From the NCBI GenBank assembly GCA_007751255.1, contig CP036296.1, positions 1,178,001 through 1,242,000 on the forward strand: 64,000 bases of DNA, read 5' to 3'. Position 1 is the first letter of the stretch. Every line of letters begins with the position of its first letter. The notes under the pieces were generated by a model. That model was not told the origin of the DNA and ran no database searches. It saw nothing but the letters and a program-made list of their open reading frames with translations. Positions 56,350 to 64,000 of the stretch are shown here, in pieces. A program made the translations under genes and the position numbers. The DNA is from Engelhardtia mirabilis (lineage in GTDB: Bacteria > Planctomycetota > UBA1135 > GCA-002686595).

Positions 56350-57981
56350 GTGTCTGTCCCCAAGCTCACCCGCTGGCTCGCGATCCATCTGCCGCACTGG
56401 TCCGTCGAGCGCGTTCGCAGGCGGCTGAAGAGCGGGCGGCGCGAGGGATCGCCCGACCTCGCGATCCTGCTGGTCGAGACCGTCGCCGAGCGCAGCCTGG
56501 TGGCGCGTTGTTGCGGCGTCGCCGGGCGCTGCGGCGTGCGCCCGGGCATGACCGTGGCCGGGGCGCGGGCGCTCTTGGCGGGGACCGACTGCCACGTCGA
56601 AGCCCACGAGCCCGAGCGCGAGGCGGCGGCCCTCGCGGCGTTGGGGCGCGAGTTGTGGCGCTTCACCCCGCGCGTGGCGGCGCGGCCGCCGGACGGGCTG
56701 TTGCTCGACGTGGCCGGTTGCGAGCGGCTGTTCGGCGGCGAGCGCCCGCTGCTCGAGGCGGCGGTGGGGCACGTGCGCGCCTTCGGCTTCGGCGCGCGCG
56801 CGGCGGTGGCCGGGACGGCGGCGGCGGCGCGGGCGGTGGCGCGCTTCGGACCGCAGGCACTGGCGCAGGTGGCCAGCGGCTGCGAGCGCGCGGCCCTGGA
56901 GCCTCTGCCCCTCGAAGCCCTCGACCTCGCACCCAGGATCCTCGCCGGCCTGCACGAGCTGGAGTTGGCCAACGTCGGCCAGTGCCTCGATCTGTCGCGC
57001 GCGCAGCTCGCCACGCGCTTCGGCGAGCCGCTGCTCGCCGCCATCGACCGCGCCCTCGGCGCGCGGCCCGAGACGGTCGAGGTGCTGCGCTACGCGCCGC
57101 CGCCCTCGGTGGAGCGCGAGCTCGAAGGCGTCACCGACGACCTCGAGACCCTGCTGACCTGCGTGCGCCTGCTACTCGACGATCTCTGCGCGGTGCTCGA
57201 GGCCGAGGACGCCGGCGCCCTGGCGCTGATGGTCGAGCTGTTCCCCACCGACGCGCCGCCCGCCCGCGAGCTGGTGGCCCTCAGCCATCCGAGTCGCGAC
57301 CCCGCGCACCTGATGGCCCTGATCGAGCCCCAGCTCGAGCGCGTGCGCCTGGGCTTCGGTGTCGACCGCCTGCGCGTGACCGCCCCGCGCACCTCGACCC
57401 TGCGCCCGCGCCAGGGCACCGGCTTCGGCCTGGGCGCGGACCTGGTGCCGGCCATCGACCGCGCCCTGGGCGAGCTGCTCGACGCCTACGCCGGCCGCTT
57501 CGGCCCGCGCGCCACCTACCTGGTCGAGGCCGTCGAGTCGCACCTGCCCGAGCGCGCCTTCCGCCCGCGGCCGGTGCCCCTGGGCAGCGCGCCCCCGCGC
57601 CTGGTCCGCGCCAGCCTCGGCGCCGGCGAGCGCCCCTCGGCGGTGCTTTTCCGCCCCGAGCCGGTGGAGGTCCGCACCGACCCCGAGAGCGGCGCCCTCC
57701 TGGCCCTACGCTGGCGCGCCGAGGAGCGCGCCCTGGTCCGCGCCCTCGGCCCCGAACGCCTGGCCGAGACCTGGTGGACCGCGCTCGAGCCCGTCGAACT
57801 CGAGGAGCGCCGCGCCCCGACGCGCATCGACTACACCTCCCTCGACGCCCCGACCCCACCCCCGCGCAAACCGCGGGTGGAACCCTCCCGCGACTACTAC
57901 CGCGTGCAGGACTCCGCCGGCCGCTGGCTCTGGCTGTTCCGAGCGGGGACGCGCTGGTTCGTGCACGGGGAGTGGGCGTGA
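56350..57981 (+). CDS. imuB: ImuB-like, catalytically degenerate Y-family polymerase
   Basis: The protein has 543 residues. The N-terminal region (RWLAIHLPHWSVERVRRRL) corresponds to the first strand and helix of Y-family polymerases but lacks the catalytic aspartates, which is typical of ImuB. Further landmarks are GVRPGMTVAGARALL, DGLLLDVAGCERLFGGE and, in the helix-hairpin-helix part, ELELANVGQCLDLSRAQLA. The C-terminal region ends with a well-conserved stretch (SRDYYRVQDSAGRWLWLFR, then GTRWFVHGEWA). It should serve as adaptor for DnaE2 and the beta clamp during translesion synthesis. No dnaE2 follows before the window ends. Start GTG 56350 chosen at the first matching residues. Confidence 0.9.
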   Translation: MSVPKLTRWLAIHLPHWSVERVRRRLKSGRREGSPDLAILLVETVAERSLVARCCGVAGRCGVRPGMTVAGARALLAGTDCHVEAHEPEREAAALAALGRELWRFTPRVAARPPDGLLLDVAGCERLFGGERPLLEAAVGHVRAFGFGARAAVAGTAAAARAVARFGPQALAQVASGCERAALEPLPLEALDLAPRILAGLHELELANVGQCLDLSRAQLATRFGEPLLAAIDRALGARPETVEVLRYAPPPSVERELEGVTDDLETLLTCVRLLLDDLCAVLEAEDAGALALMVELFPTDAPPARELVALSHPSRDPAHLMALIEPQLERVRLGFGVDRLRVTAPRTSTLRPRQGTGFGLGADLVPAIDRALGELLDAYAGRFGPRATYLVEAVESHLPERAFRPRPVPLGSAPPRLVRASLGAGERPSAVLFRPEPVEVRTDPESGALLALRWRAEERALVRALGPERLAETWWTALEPVELEERRAPTRIDYTSLDAPTPPPRKPRVEPSRDYYRVQDSAGRWLWLFRAGTRWFVHGEWA

Positions 57982-58113
57982 GGGCAACTAGCAGCGCCGT
58001 CGCCGCACCGAGCAGCCTCCGACCGGGCCTCCAGGAAGTGCCGCCGAACTTCGGGTCCAGAACCTAGGCTTGCACCGTCGCCTTCGTTCCGTGGCGATCA
58101 CGCCAGACCAGCA

Positions 58114-60126
58114 ATGTTCGCCTTCGATTCCTGCCGAGTTGAGCCGCGGCGTATGGGTGGAGCTCGGGTCGCCTCGATCTTCGTCCTGGCGCTCGTCCTG
58201 ATCCTGCTCGCGGTCGTTGTTCGCAAGGGGATGGATCTTGGCCGGCCGAGCGGCGTTGCGAACCAGATGGTCGGATCGACCACGGAAGCCGACGTTGTCC
58301 GTACGGCTTCGATCGCCTTGGAACGCGGCTCTGAGCCCCACGAGCGGTTCGCCCTCGTCGCTGCCGGTGCCCTGTCGTTCGCCGTGATCCGCGGGGATCG
58401 ATCGCCCTTCGGCCCGGGTTCGGAGATCTGGGGATGGCTGGGCTGTCCCATTGGAAGTGAGCCGCGGCACCTGGCGGACGTTGGAGAGGGCGGTCGTGCG
58501 GAGGTTGCCGATAGCGCGGCGGCTGAGGGCGTCTGGATCGCGGGCGTGCTCGAATCGGGCAAGTGGTTCGCACCGATGGATCCGCTCGTCGATCCGAATT
58601 CGCCGGACGTGATGGTCGAGGAGCTCGACGCGCGCGCCCTGTTCCTGGTCGATGGGGACTGCAAGGTCGAGCTAGCGGATTCTCTCCGACTGACTTCGGT
58701 CGAAGGGCCGAAGGCTCACCCCGTCGGATTCGTCGCGCCTGCAATCGAAGTCGCGAACATGGGGCATCAAGGCGAACCCCTCTCGAGCTTCGTCATCGGC
58801 TTGCCGCGTGAACTCGACGCCAGGGCAAGGCGAGAGCGAGTTCGAATCCACGTGGCCGTTGCCGACCGCCTTTCACAGGTCATCGAGATCCCCGAGAACT
58901 GGCCGTGGCTCTATCCCGTCCAGGTGGCCCCAGCGGGCACCTTGGAGCTCATTCCCGATCCGAACTGCGGTGAACGAGACGGTTGGCCTGGCGATGGATG
59001 GATGACGGTACGGGGCCAACCCTCGAGCGGCGGCGCGCCTTGGACTCTGTCGACCTCGATCACGGAGAACCTCCGCATCGGTTCGATCGAACCCGGGAGC
59101 TATGAGCTCACGGTGACCCTCGTCGACTCGATGAGCTCAGGTGGAAGACAGGCCGTCACCCGGGCTCGGCCGATCGAGATCGCCGTGCTGCCCGAGGTCC
59201 TCACGACCGCGCAGGTCTGCATGCTGGCGAGTGCCGAGAGCTCGCCCTGGGGGCGGATCGAGTTCCGTTTCGACGGGCTTCCGGCAGACCTGCCACGCGA
59301 CGCGCTTCTGATCGATCGGGACTCCAACGAGGTGTTGGGGATCTACGCATCCGTCATGGCGTGCGATTCCGAAGTCCTACCCGGCCTGTCCACGAATTCG
59401 GTCTCGAGAACGTCCTTGCTGGGCTTCGATGGCGCTCGAACCTTTGCGGGCGGGATAGGCGAACTGATCGAGGGTCGCTACCAGGTCCGAATCGAGGGGC
59501 TGGATCTGGTCGGCGAGGTCCTAGTCGAGGGAGCGCAGAGCGTGCAGGTCGGCGGCTCGTTGGCCCGTCGCGCCCAGATCGCGCTGCGGCTCGTCGATTC
59601 ACAGTCGGGTGCGGCGGTCGGTGGCTTGGTCGGTGTCGGTCAGCCGGTTCCCGGATGCGAGCCCGCTTCAGACATGGCCTTTGGAGCAGTCGAAGACGTC
59701 GGCCCGAGCGGGGTGGAGATGGAGCTACTCGAGGGGGCGGCACAGGCCTACGTCGCGGCGGATGGGTACCTCTCCAGACTCGTGGACTTCTCCGTGGAGC
59801 CCGGGGTGGGCACGGTCGCGCTCGACATGCATGCCATGCCGGTAGCTCGGCTTCAGATCGAGGGGCCAGGGATCACCAAGTCCCACGTCGACGCGACCCT
59901 GCGTTCCGAGTTCACGGCCGGTGAGTGGCGGGGCCTCGAGAATCCGTCGGAGTTGATCGAACTCCAGCGGTCAGGGGAGACGACGACGATGCTGGTCAGG
60001 TTCACCTTCGAGGGATCGACAGAGATCACCGTCACCTCGCCCGACGGCAGGGGGTGGAGCGCCAGCGTCGATGCGAAATCGGGCGAACCAGCGTCTTCCA
60101 GCTTCGTTGCAGTCGAGCCCGACTGA
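58114..60126 (+). CDS. Anchored hypothetical protein with extracytoplasmic beta-rich part
   Basis: The protein has 670 residues, or 657 if the ATG at 58153 is used. One membrane segment is visible (about residues 20-37, ASIFVLALVLILLAVVV); the remainder seems extracytoplasmic and beta-rich. It shares general layout and some segments with the protein at 60786 (GRIEFRFDGLP against GSVHLRFAAPLD; GRYQVRIEGLDL against GDYHLGIRPIGV), so the two are probably diverged paralogues. No family is recognised. It stands 132 bp after imuB with no terminator between them that I can see, but a link to mutagenesis is not implied. Confidence 0.72.
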   Translation: MFAFDSCRVEPRRMGGARVASIFVLALVLILLAVVVRKGMDLGRPSGVANQMVGSTTEADVVRTASIALERGSEPHERFALVAAGALSFAVIRGDRSPFGPGSEIWGWLGCPIGSEPRHLADVGEGGRAEVADSAAAEGVWIAGVLESGKWFAPMDPLVDPNSPDVMVEELDARALFLVDGDCKVELADSLRLTSVEGPKAHPVGFVAPAIEVANMGHQGEPLSSFVIGLPRELDARARRERVRIHVAVADRLSQVIEIPENWPWLYPVQVAPAGTLELIPDPNCGERDGWPGDGWMTVRGQPSSGGAPWTLSTSITENLRIGSIEPGSYELTVTLVDSMSSGGRQAVTRARPIEIAVLPEVLTTAQVCMLASAESSPWGRIEFRFDGLPADLPRDALLIDRDSNEVLGIYASVMACDSEVLPGLSTNSVSRTSLLGFDGARTFAGGIGELIEGRYQVRIEGLDLVGEVLVEGAQSVQVGGSLARRAQIALRLVDSQSGAAVGGLVGVGQPVPGCEPASDMAFGAVEDVGPSGVEMELLEGAAQAYVAADGYLSRLVDFSVEPGVGTVALDMHAMPVARLQIEGPGITKSHVDATLRSEFTAGEWRGLENPSELIELQRSGETTTMLVRFTFEGSTEITVTSPDGRGWSASVDAKSGEPASSSFVAVEPD

Positions 60127-60386
60127 GGTGGCGGGCGTCGGCCGAATCGGTCGCCCGTCGGGAGAACTCGGGATCGAGTAGGGCTGATTGCTCCCGACCG
60201 GCGCCACTGGCGATCGCGCCACCGATGATCGAGCTGCCCGCAGGTGGCTCGGGCGCCAGCCGGGCTCTGGCGGACCCTGAAGCGAGGACCGGAGCCGACG
60301 ACGAATCTTGCGCTACACACATCGCCTCGACTGAGCCGCGCGCCCGCCTTCGATCCAGCCAACCGAGATTCAGACCGAGACAGATT

Positions 60387-60773
60387 TTGTTCCGATTCCA
60401 GGCTCTGTTCGTCCGCTGCGCCGTGCTCGGGTTCGTCGTCGTGTCCGGCGGCGACGACCAAATGCCCGCAGCGCGGCCGCCCGAGGCAGTAGACACGACC
60501 TTCGAAGTCGCCCTGATCGCGCCGTTGGCGGAATTGACCAAGGTCGAGGTCTCGAGCGAGCCGCTTGGCTCCGAACTGCAACTCGTCCTGTGCGGCCAGC
60601 CGGCCCCGGTTGGTAGCTACGCATTGGGGTTCAGGGATGAACACTTCGCAGGGTTACGCCGCGAGGTGACGGTCGAGGCAGCCTCCCCTCGTTGGTCTCT
60701 CCGCGAGCACGGCCCGGAGATCGGCGCGATAGAATCCGGCGCGGAGCGACGGACGCGCGCGGCCGGATGCTGA
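60387..60773 (+). CDS. Small hypothetical protein between two related genes
   Basis: The frame from TTG 60387 to 60773 encodes 128 residues with the codon preference of a real gene. A hydrophobic start (ALFVRCAVLGFVVV) looks like a signal or anchor, and a short alpha/beta part follows (EVALIAPLAELTKVEV, then YALGFRDEHFAGLRREVTVE). No ATG or GTG start is present at a suitable place, and the ribosome site is weak, so it could instead be a leftover piece of a third member of the neighbouring family. A TAGAAT hexamer near its end (60730-60735) may be the -10 of the next gene. Confidence 0.4.
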   Translation: MFRFQALFVRCAVLGFVVVSGGDDQMPAARPPEAVDTTFEVALIAPLAELTKVEVSSEPLGSELQLVLCGQPAPVGSYALGFRDEHFAGLRREVTVEAASPRWSLREHGPEIGAIESGAERRTRAAGC

Positions 60774-60785
60774 CGGGAACGATCG

Positions 60786-62735
60786 ATGAACCGACGAATC
60801 ATGCTCGTGGGGGCCGTGGTCGCGGCGATCGTGATTGCTCTGTGGCAATCGAGTGAGCGCGAGCGCGAAGCTGGGTTGCCGGGATCGGCCGTCGGAACGG
60901 GGGAGGTCGCCGGGGGAGCGGACCTGTCGGCGGTGGACTTCGCGAGCGCGAATCGCTCCGAGATCGACCTCGAGCGCCAGGGCGAGCGCGGCGATCTATC
61001 GGTCAGCAAGGTCACCTTTCGAGCTCGCGGCTCGACCGAGGGCCTCCGCGGCAGCGGCGAGCTTCTGCTCGGAGGACCTGACGGCGACCTGCGGCGCATC
61101 GACATCGTGGACGGTGTCGCCCGCCAGCCCGACGACTTGGCGATCGACGCTCCAGTGCTCGTTCTCGGCCTGCGGGTGGGCGGGACGGAGTACACCTACC
61201 TCGAGTTGGACGACACTTGGGAGGGGCTCGCGGCCAAGTCGCCGGTCGAGGTTCACCCCGGGCGGCCCGTGCCGGCACGGGTCACGGACGTAGCGGGCGA
61301 CGAGTGGCGGGGTCCCGTCGACCTCTCGCCTCCGCTCAGCGGCGGAGTCGGCGTCGGCCTGGCGGTGTACCGCGGCCTGCGGGCGACGGTGACCTCGCCC
61401 CTGGCCCTGCCCTTCGATACGCCGGGCGCGCGCTTGGAGGTCCGGACGGAGGACCGCTGGGCCCAATTCGTGGTGCCGGCGCCGGTCGCGCCCCAGGCGT
61501 GGACCGGGGACTTCTTCGCAATCGAGCTCGAGGAGGTCTTCGACGTCGCGCTGATCCTGCGCGCCAGCGCGCCGTTGGACGGGCTGCAGTTCGCCGTGCA
61601 AGCGGTCGACCGACTCCTACCCGTCGGCGAGCGAAGTGGTGGGATCAGCGAATCGATCATCGCGAGCCAATGGGTCGAGACCCTCGAGGGATTCGAGCTG
61701 TCGATCCGTGCTGACGGCCTGCCGACGGGACGCTACCGAGCCTCGTTCGTCGGCATGGACGCCGCGAGCGGCCTCTACCTGACCCCCGAGGAGTTCGACG
61801 TCGGCCCGACCACCGGCGGCGAAGTCGTGCTGTGGGTCGAGGCCGCGCCCCCCGCGGGCCGGGTCGCCGGTTCGGTCCACCTGCGCTTCGCCGCGCCCCT
61901 CGACGAGGTCCTGGCCGACTGCGCTGGACAGATGAACGTGATGCTCACCGCGTCGGACGGCTCGCAACTCTTGGACGGCACGCCGCGAACCACGCACTTC
62001 CTGTTGGGCGAGCGCACGGCGGTCCGGGTGGACGAGTGGACCGCCGCCCTCAGCTCCGACGACGGCTTCGCGGCCGGTGACTACCACCTGGGCATTCGAC
62101 CGATCGGGGTCAGCACGCGCCTGACCTTCGACCCGTCGACGCCGGTGGTGGTGGTCGAGGTTCCGCCCCTGGGGCTGGTCGAACTGCGCCCGGCGCAGGC
62201 CGACGCAGGCTCGAGGACGCCGGGCGTCTGGCCCGCGTCCGAGCCGCTCCCCGTGGGCATCCCCAACCCGGCCAAGGCGACCGGCAGCTCCGGCGAGAGC
62301 GCGAGCTACGTCCTGGCCTACGGCGACTACGACCTCCCGAGCCACGGAGGCGGTGGCTTCGTCGAGCCGGCGGACTTCACCGTCGCACAGCGCAACACCG
62401 TCGTGGAGTACGGCCGAGTCGCCGGCTTCACACGCGTGCTGGAGTGGGAGTACGAGGGCGAGCCGCTGAGCCTCCCGGCGGGCTCCCTGCGCGGCGCCGA
62501 GCTCCTGCGCGACGGCGAGGTCGTGCCGGACACGATGGTCTCCGCGGACGGCTACGACCTCGCCACGGGCCGGATGACCGGGCTGCGGTTCAGGACCCGC
62601 GAGCCGGGGACCTACGCCGTGGAGTGCCGCTTCGAGGGCGCGGACGGGCGGGACGTCGTTCAGCGCTTGGAGTCCTTCGAGATCTCCGCTGCGGTGCTGC
62701 CGGCGGTGGTGCTCGACGTGACTGGCGAGCTCTGA
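60786..62735 (+). CDS. Anchored hypothetical protein, paralogue of the gene at 58114
   Basis: The protein has 649 residues. Its N-terminus is an anchor or uncleaved signal (RRIMLVGAVVAAIVIALW); the remainder is a large beta-rich region without recognised motif. Segments such as VRVDEWTAALSSDDGFAAGD and VVVVEVPPLGLVELRPA have counterparts in the 58114 product. The two flank a small ORF and probably arose by duplication. It is convergent with the phosphoketolase remnant 42 bp downstream. The function is unknown. Confidence 0.74.
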   Translation: MNRRIMLVGAVVAAIVIALWQSSEREREAGLPGSAVGTGEVAGGADLSAVDFASANRSEIDLERQGERGDLSVSKVTFRARGSTEGLRGSGELLLGGPDGDLRRIDIVDGVARQPDDLAIDAPVLVLGLRVGGTEYTYLELDDTWEGLAAKSPVEVHPGRPVPARVTDVAGDEWRGPVDLSPPLSGGVGVGLAVYRGLRATVTSPLALPFDTPGARLEVRTEDRWAQFVVPAPVAPQAWTGDFFAIELEEVFDVALILRASAPLDGLQFAVQAVDRLLPVGERSGGISESIIASQWVETLEGFELSIRADGLPTGRYRASFVGMDAASGLYLTPEEFDVGPTTGGEVVLWVEAAPPAGRVAGSVHLRFAAPLDEVLADCAGQMNVMLTASDGSQLLDGTPRTTHFLLGERTAVRVDEWTAALSSDDGFAAGDYHLGIRPIGVSTRLTFDPSTPVVVVEVPPLGLVELRPAQADAGSRTPGVWPASEPLPVGIPNPAKATGSSGESASYVLAYGDYDLPSHGGGGFVEPADFTVAQRNTVVEYGRVAGFTRVLEWEYEGEPLSLPAGSLRGAELLRDGEVVPDTMVSADGYDLATGRMTGLRFRTREPGTYAVECRFEGADGRDVVQRLESFEISAAVLPAVVLDVTGEL

Positions 62736-62777
62736 GTCGCGCGTGTCGCGGGTGCTCGAGCCCGATCCCGCGCCCCT

Positions 62778-63071
62778 TCAGTCGCCCCAGCGCCAGTCTC
62801 GAATCGACGGCAGGTCCACGCCCTCCTGGCGAATGTACCGCTCGTGCTCGGCCAGGCTGTCCGCCCCGTCGGCGCGCAGGGTCGGCACGCGCTCGACGAC
62901 GTCCATGGCCAGGTGGAAGCGGTCCATGTCGTTGAGGACCGTCATGTCGAACGGCGTGGTGATCGCGCCCTCCTCCTTGTAGCCGCGTACGTGCAGGTTC
63001 CCTTGGTTCGTGCGTCGGTAGGTGAGGCGGTGGAGGAGCTGGAGCTTCATCAGGTTCACCACGTTGACCAT
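62778..63071 (-). pseudogene. Phosphoketolase remnant with internal deletion
   Basis: The 97-residue frame has the C-terminal end of xylulose-5-phosphate/fructose-6-phosphate phosphoketolase: NLHVRGYKEEGAITTPFDMT, VLNDMDRFHLAMDVVERVP, then LAEHERYIRQEGVDLPSIRD and the terminal WRWGD. At the start, VNVVNLMKLQ is joined directly to LLHRLTYRRTNQ. In complete enzymes about 35 residues stand between these two segments, so an internal deletion is present, and the first ~700 residues are absent. This is a relic, not an active enzyme. Recognition rests on known family sequence. Confidence 0.75.
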
Positions 63072-63152
63072 CCGATCGAGACCCGTCTCGAAGGGATCTT
63101 GAAGTACCGAGCATGACGCTGTTCATCGCAGTTCATGCCCTCCCCCCGCGAC

Positions 63153-64000
63153 TCAGTAGTATTCCCGACCCGTGCCCGCGCAGCGTGAGCAGGCCTCGGA
63201 GCTGTAGACGCGCCGCTTGCGCTTGTAGGTCTCCACCGCGTCGTAGCCCTTCATCCAGAGGCCCGTGCTCGTTGCCGTCGAGGAGACGTCGTAGTCGTCG
63301 ACGAAGGCCGAGGTGTCGACCCAGCCGTCGCCCCCACAGCCTCCGCAGACGCGGCTCGAGTAGGTCGCCTTCTGCGGGGCACTGTCCCCCGTGGGGAAGG
63401 CCGTCTCGCCGTCGTGGTCCCACCACTTGAACAGGTCGCCGTACTCGGAGGCGACCTGCTCGTGCCAGCCGTCCTCCACCGAGTCCTGGGACTGGTCGAA
63501 GAAGCCGTCTGTGAACCAAGTGCTGCGCGCCTCGCCGACCGAGGCGACCACCGGCGCCGGGGGCGGCTGCTTGTGGCCGATCAGCTCCAAGCGACCGGCC
63601 GCGTAGCGCACCCCCGCCATCGCCTTGTCGCCTGGGTACAGGTGACGGCCGACGCCGCTGGGCAGTCCGCCCACGAAGGGGCCTTCGAAGCTGACCTGTT
63701 CGCGGTAGCACCAGGCCACGCCGCTCCCGTTCTCGCAGTTCCCCGCCAGGCCCTCGAACCAAAGCCCGTCAGGGACCTCGGCGTGGGCCGCGCGGTGGGC
63801 TGCGGTGAAGGCGTGCACCTCGAGGGCGAGGAAGGCCTGGCTGTCGCGCTGATACTCGACCAGCTCGACCCAGGGGTGCATGCCCTGGGGGCCCTCGGGC
63901 CGCGCGAACCAGTGGGTCTGGCGCGCGTAGGGGTCGTACACCGGGCCGGTGTTGCGGGTCGTGTCCTCCAGGAACCAGCCGCTGCCGAAGGTCGCAGCCA
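63153..64000 (-). CDS. MORN-like protein with DnaJ-type zinc finger (cut by window end)
   Basis: The frame is open to the right end of the window, so the N-terminus is missing; the GTG at 63941 is probably internal because the coding pattern continues upstream of it. The visible ~280 residues include a MORN-like unit (SFEGPFVGGLPSGVGRHLYP). At the C-terminus are two CxxCxGxG motifs (CGGCGGDG and CSRCAGTG), as in the zinc-binding region of DnaJ, separated by a 55-residue insert. The protein ends in GREYY. It may bind zinc and partner proteins; no enzymatic domain is seen. It reads toward the phosphoketolase remnant. Confidence 0.72.
   Translation of the reverse strand, partial: AATFGSGWFLEDTTRNTGPVYDPYARQTHWFARPEGPQGMHPWVELVEYQRDSQAFLALEVHAFTAAHRAAHAEVPDGLWFEGLAGNCENGSGVAWCYREQVSFEGPFVGGLPSGVGRHLYPGDKAMAGVRYAAGRLELIGHKQPPPAPVVASVGEARSTWFTDGFFDQSQDSVEDGWHEQVASEYGDLFKWWDHDGETAFPTGDSAPQKATYSSRVCGGCGGDGWVDTSAFVDDYDVSSTATSTGLWMKGYDAVETYKRKRRVYSSEACSRCAGTGREYY

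Overview
The window is very GC-rich DNA (by eye near 70%) from a bacterium that is most likely a planctomycete. The grounds are two ECF-type sigma factor / Ser-Thr kinase gene pairs, with kinases carrying a transmembrane segment and WD40-like or TPR tails, and many large secreted proteins built from beta-helix, FG-GAP, TIG and collagen-like modules with a recurring C-terminal beta-rich module. No rRNA, tRNA, CRISPR array, transposase or phage gene was recognised. Taxonomy is an inference from gene content.

Layout. 1-4.9 kb: the tail of a secreted protein, then on the minus strand a radical SAM/SPASM protein, a CysQ-like phosphatase, a membrane-anchored rhodanese and a FIST sensor protein. 5.2-8.2 kb: korAB (2-oxoacid:ferredoxin oxidoreductase), ending in a perfect 65-bp inverted repeat that swallows the korB stop codon. 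8.2-13.5 kb: an anchored hypothetical, a PAS-GGDEF diguanylate cyclase and a secreted propeller protein. 13.5-18.9 kb: a four-gene, stop/start-overlapping operon led by a dynamin-like GTPase. 19.1-20.3 kb: a four-domain S1 RNA-binding protein.

20.6-44.1 kb holds three loci of one design, secreted proteins on the minus strand facing a regulator on the plus strand. Locus A (20.6-24.6 kb) has an S8 protease interrupted by an in-frame stop, a glycine-rich beta-helix protein, and only the N-terminal remnant of the kinase. Locus B (24.6-34.5 kb) has a beta/gamma-crystallin-like protein, a metallophosphoesterase of visibly lower GC, a collagen-like protein and a TIG protein, facing sigma factor plus WD40-type kinase. 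Locus C (35.5-44.1 kb) has an FG-GAP and a beta-helix protein facing sigma factor plus TPR-type kinase. A decayed methyltransferase tail and a GyrI-like gene lie between B and C.

44.2-53.6 kb: a lipoprotein, a cupin gene and neighbours, a HAD phosphatase, and three large secreted proteins, one with an exact 429-bp coding repeat. 53.7-58.0 kb: the mutagenesis genes imuA and imuB, separated by a Fic AMP-transferase gene with its own four-box operator-like array. imuA and imuB share an upstream motif. No dnaE2 follows within the window. 58.1-64 kb: two related anchored secreted proteins with a small ORF between them, a scarred phosphoketolase remnant, and a MORN/zinc-finger protein cut by the window end.

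The most unusual items are the dynamin-like operon, the Fic gene inside the imuAB cassette, the three parallel sigma/kinase-secreted loci with joint decay in one, the 116-bp duplication at a sigma/kinase junction that creates a chimeric mini-ORF, and the korB palindrome.
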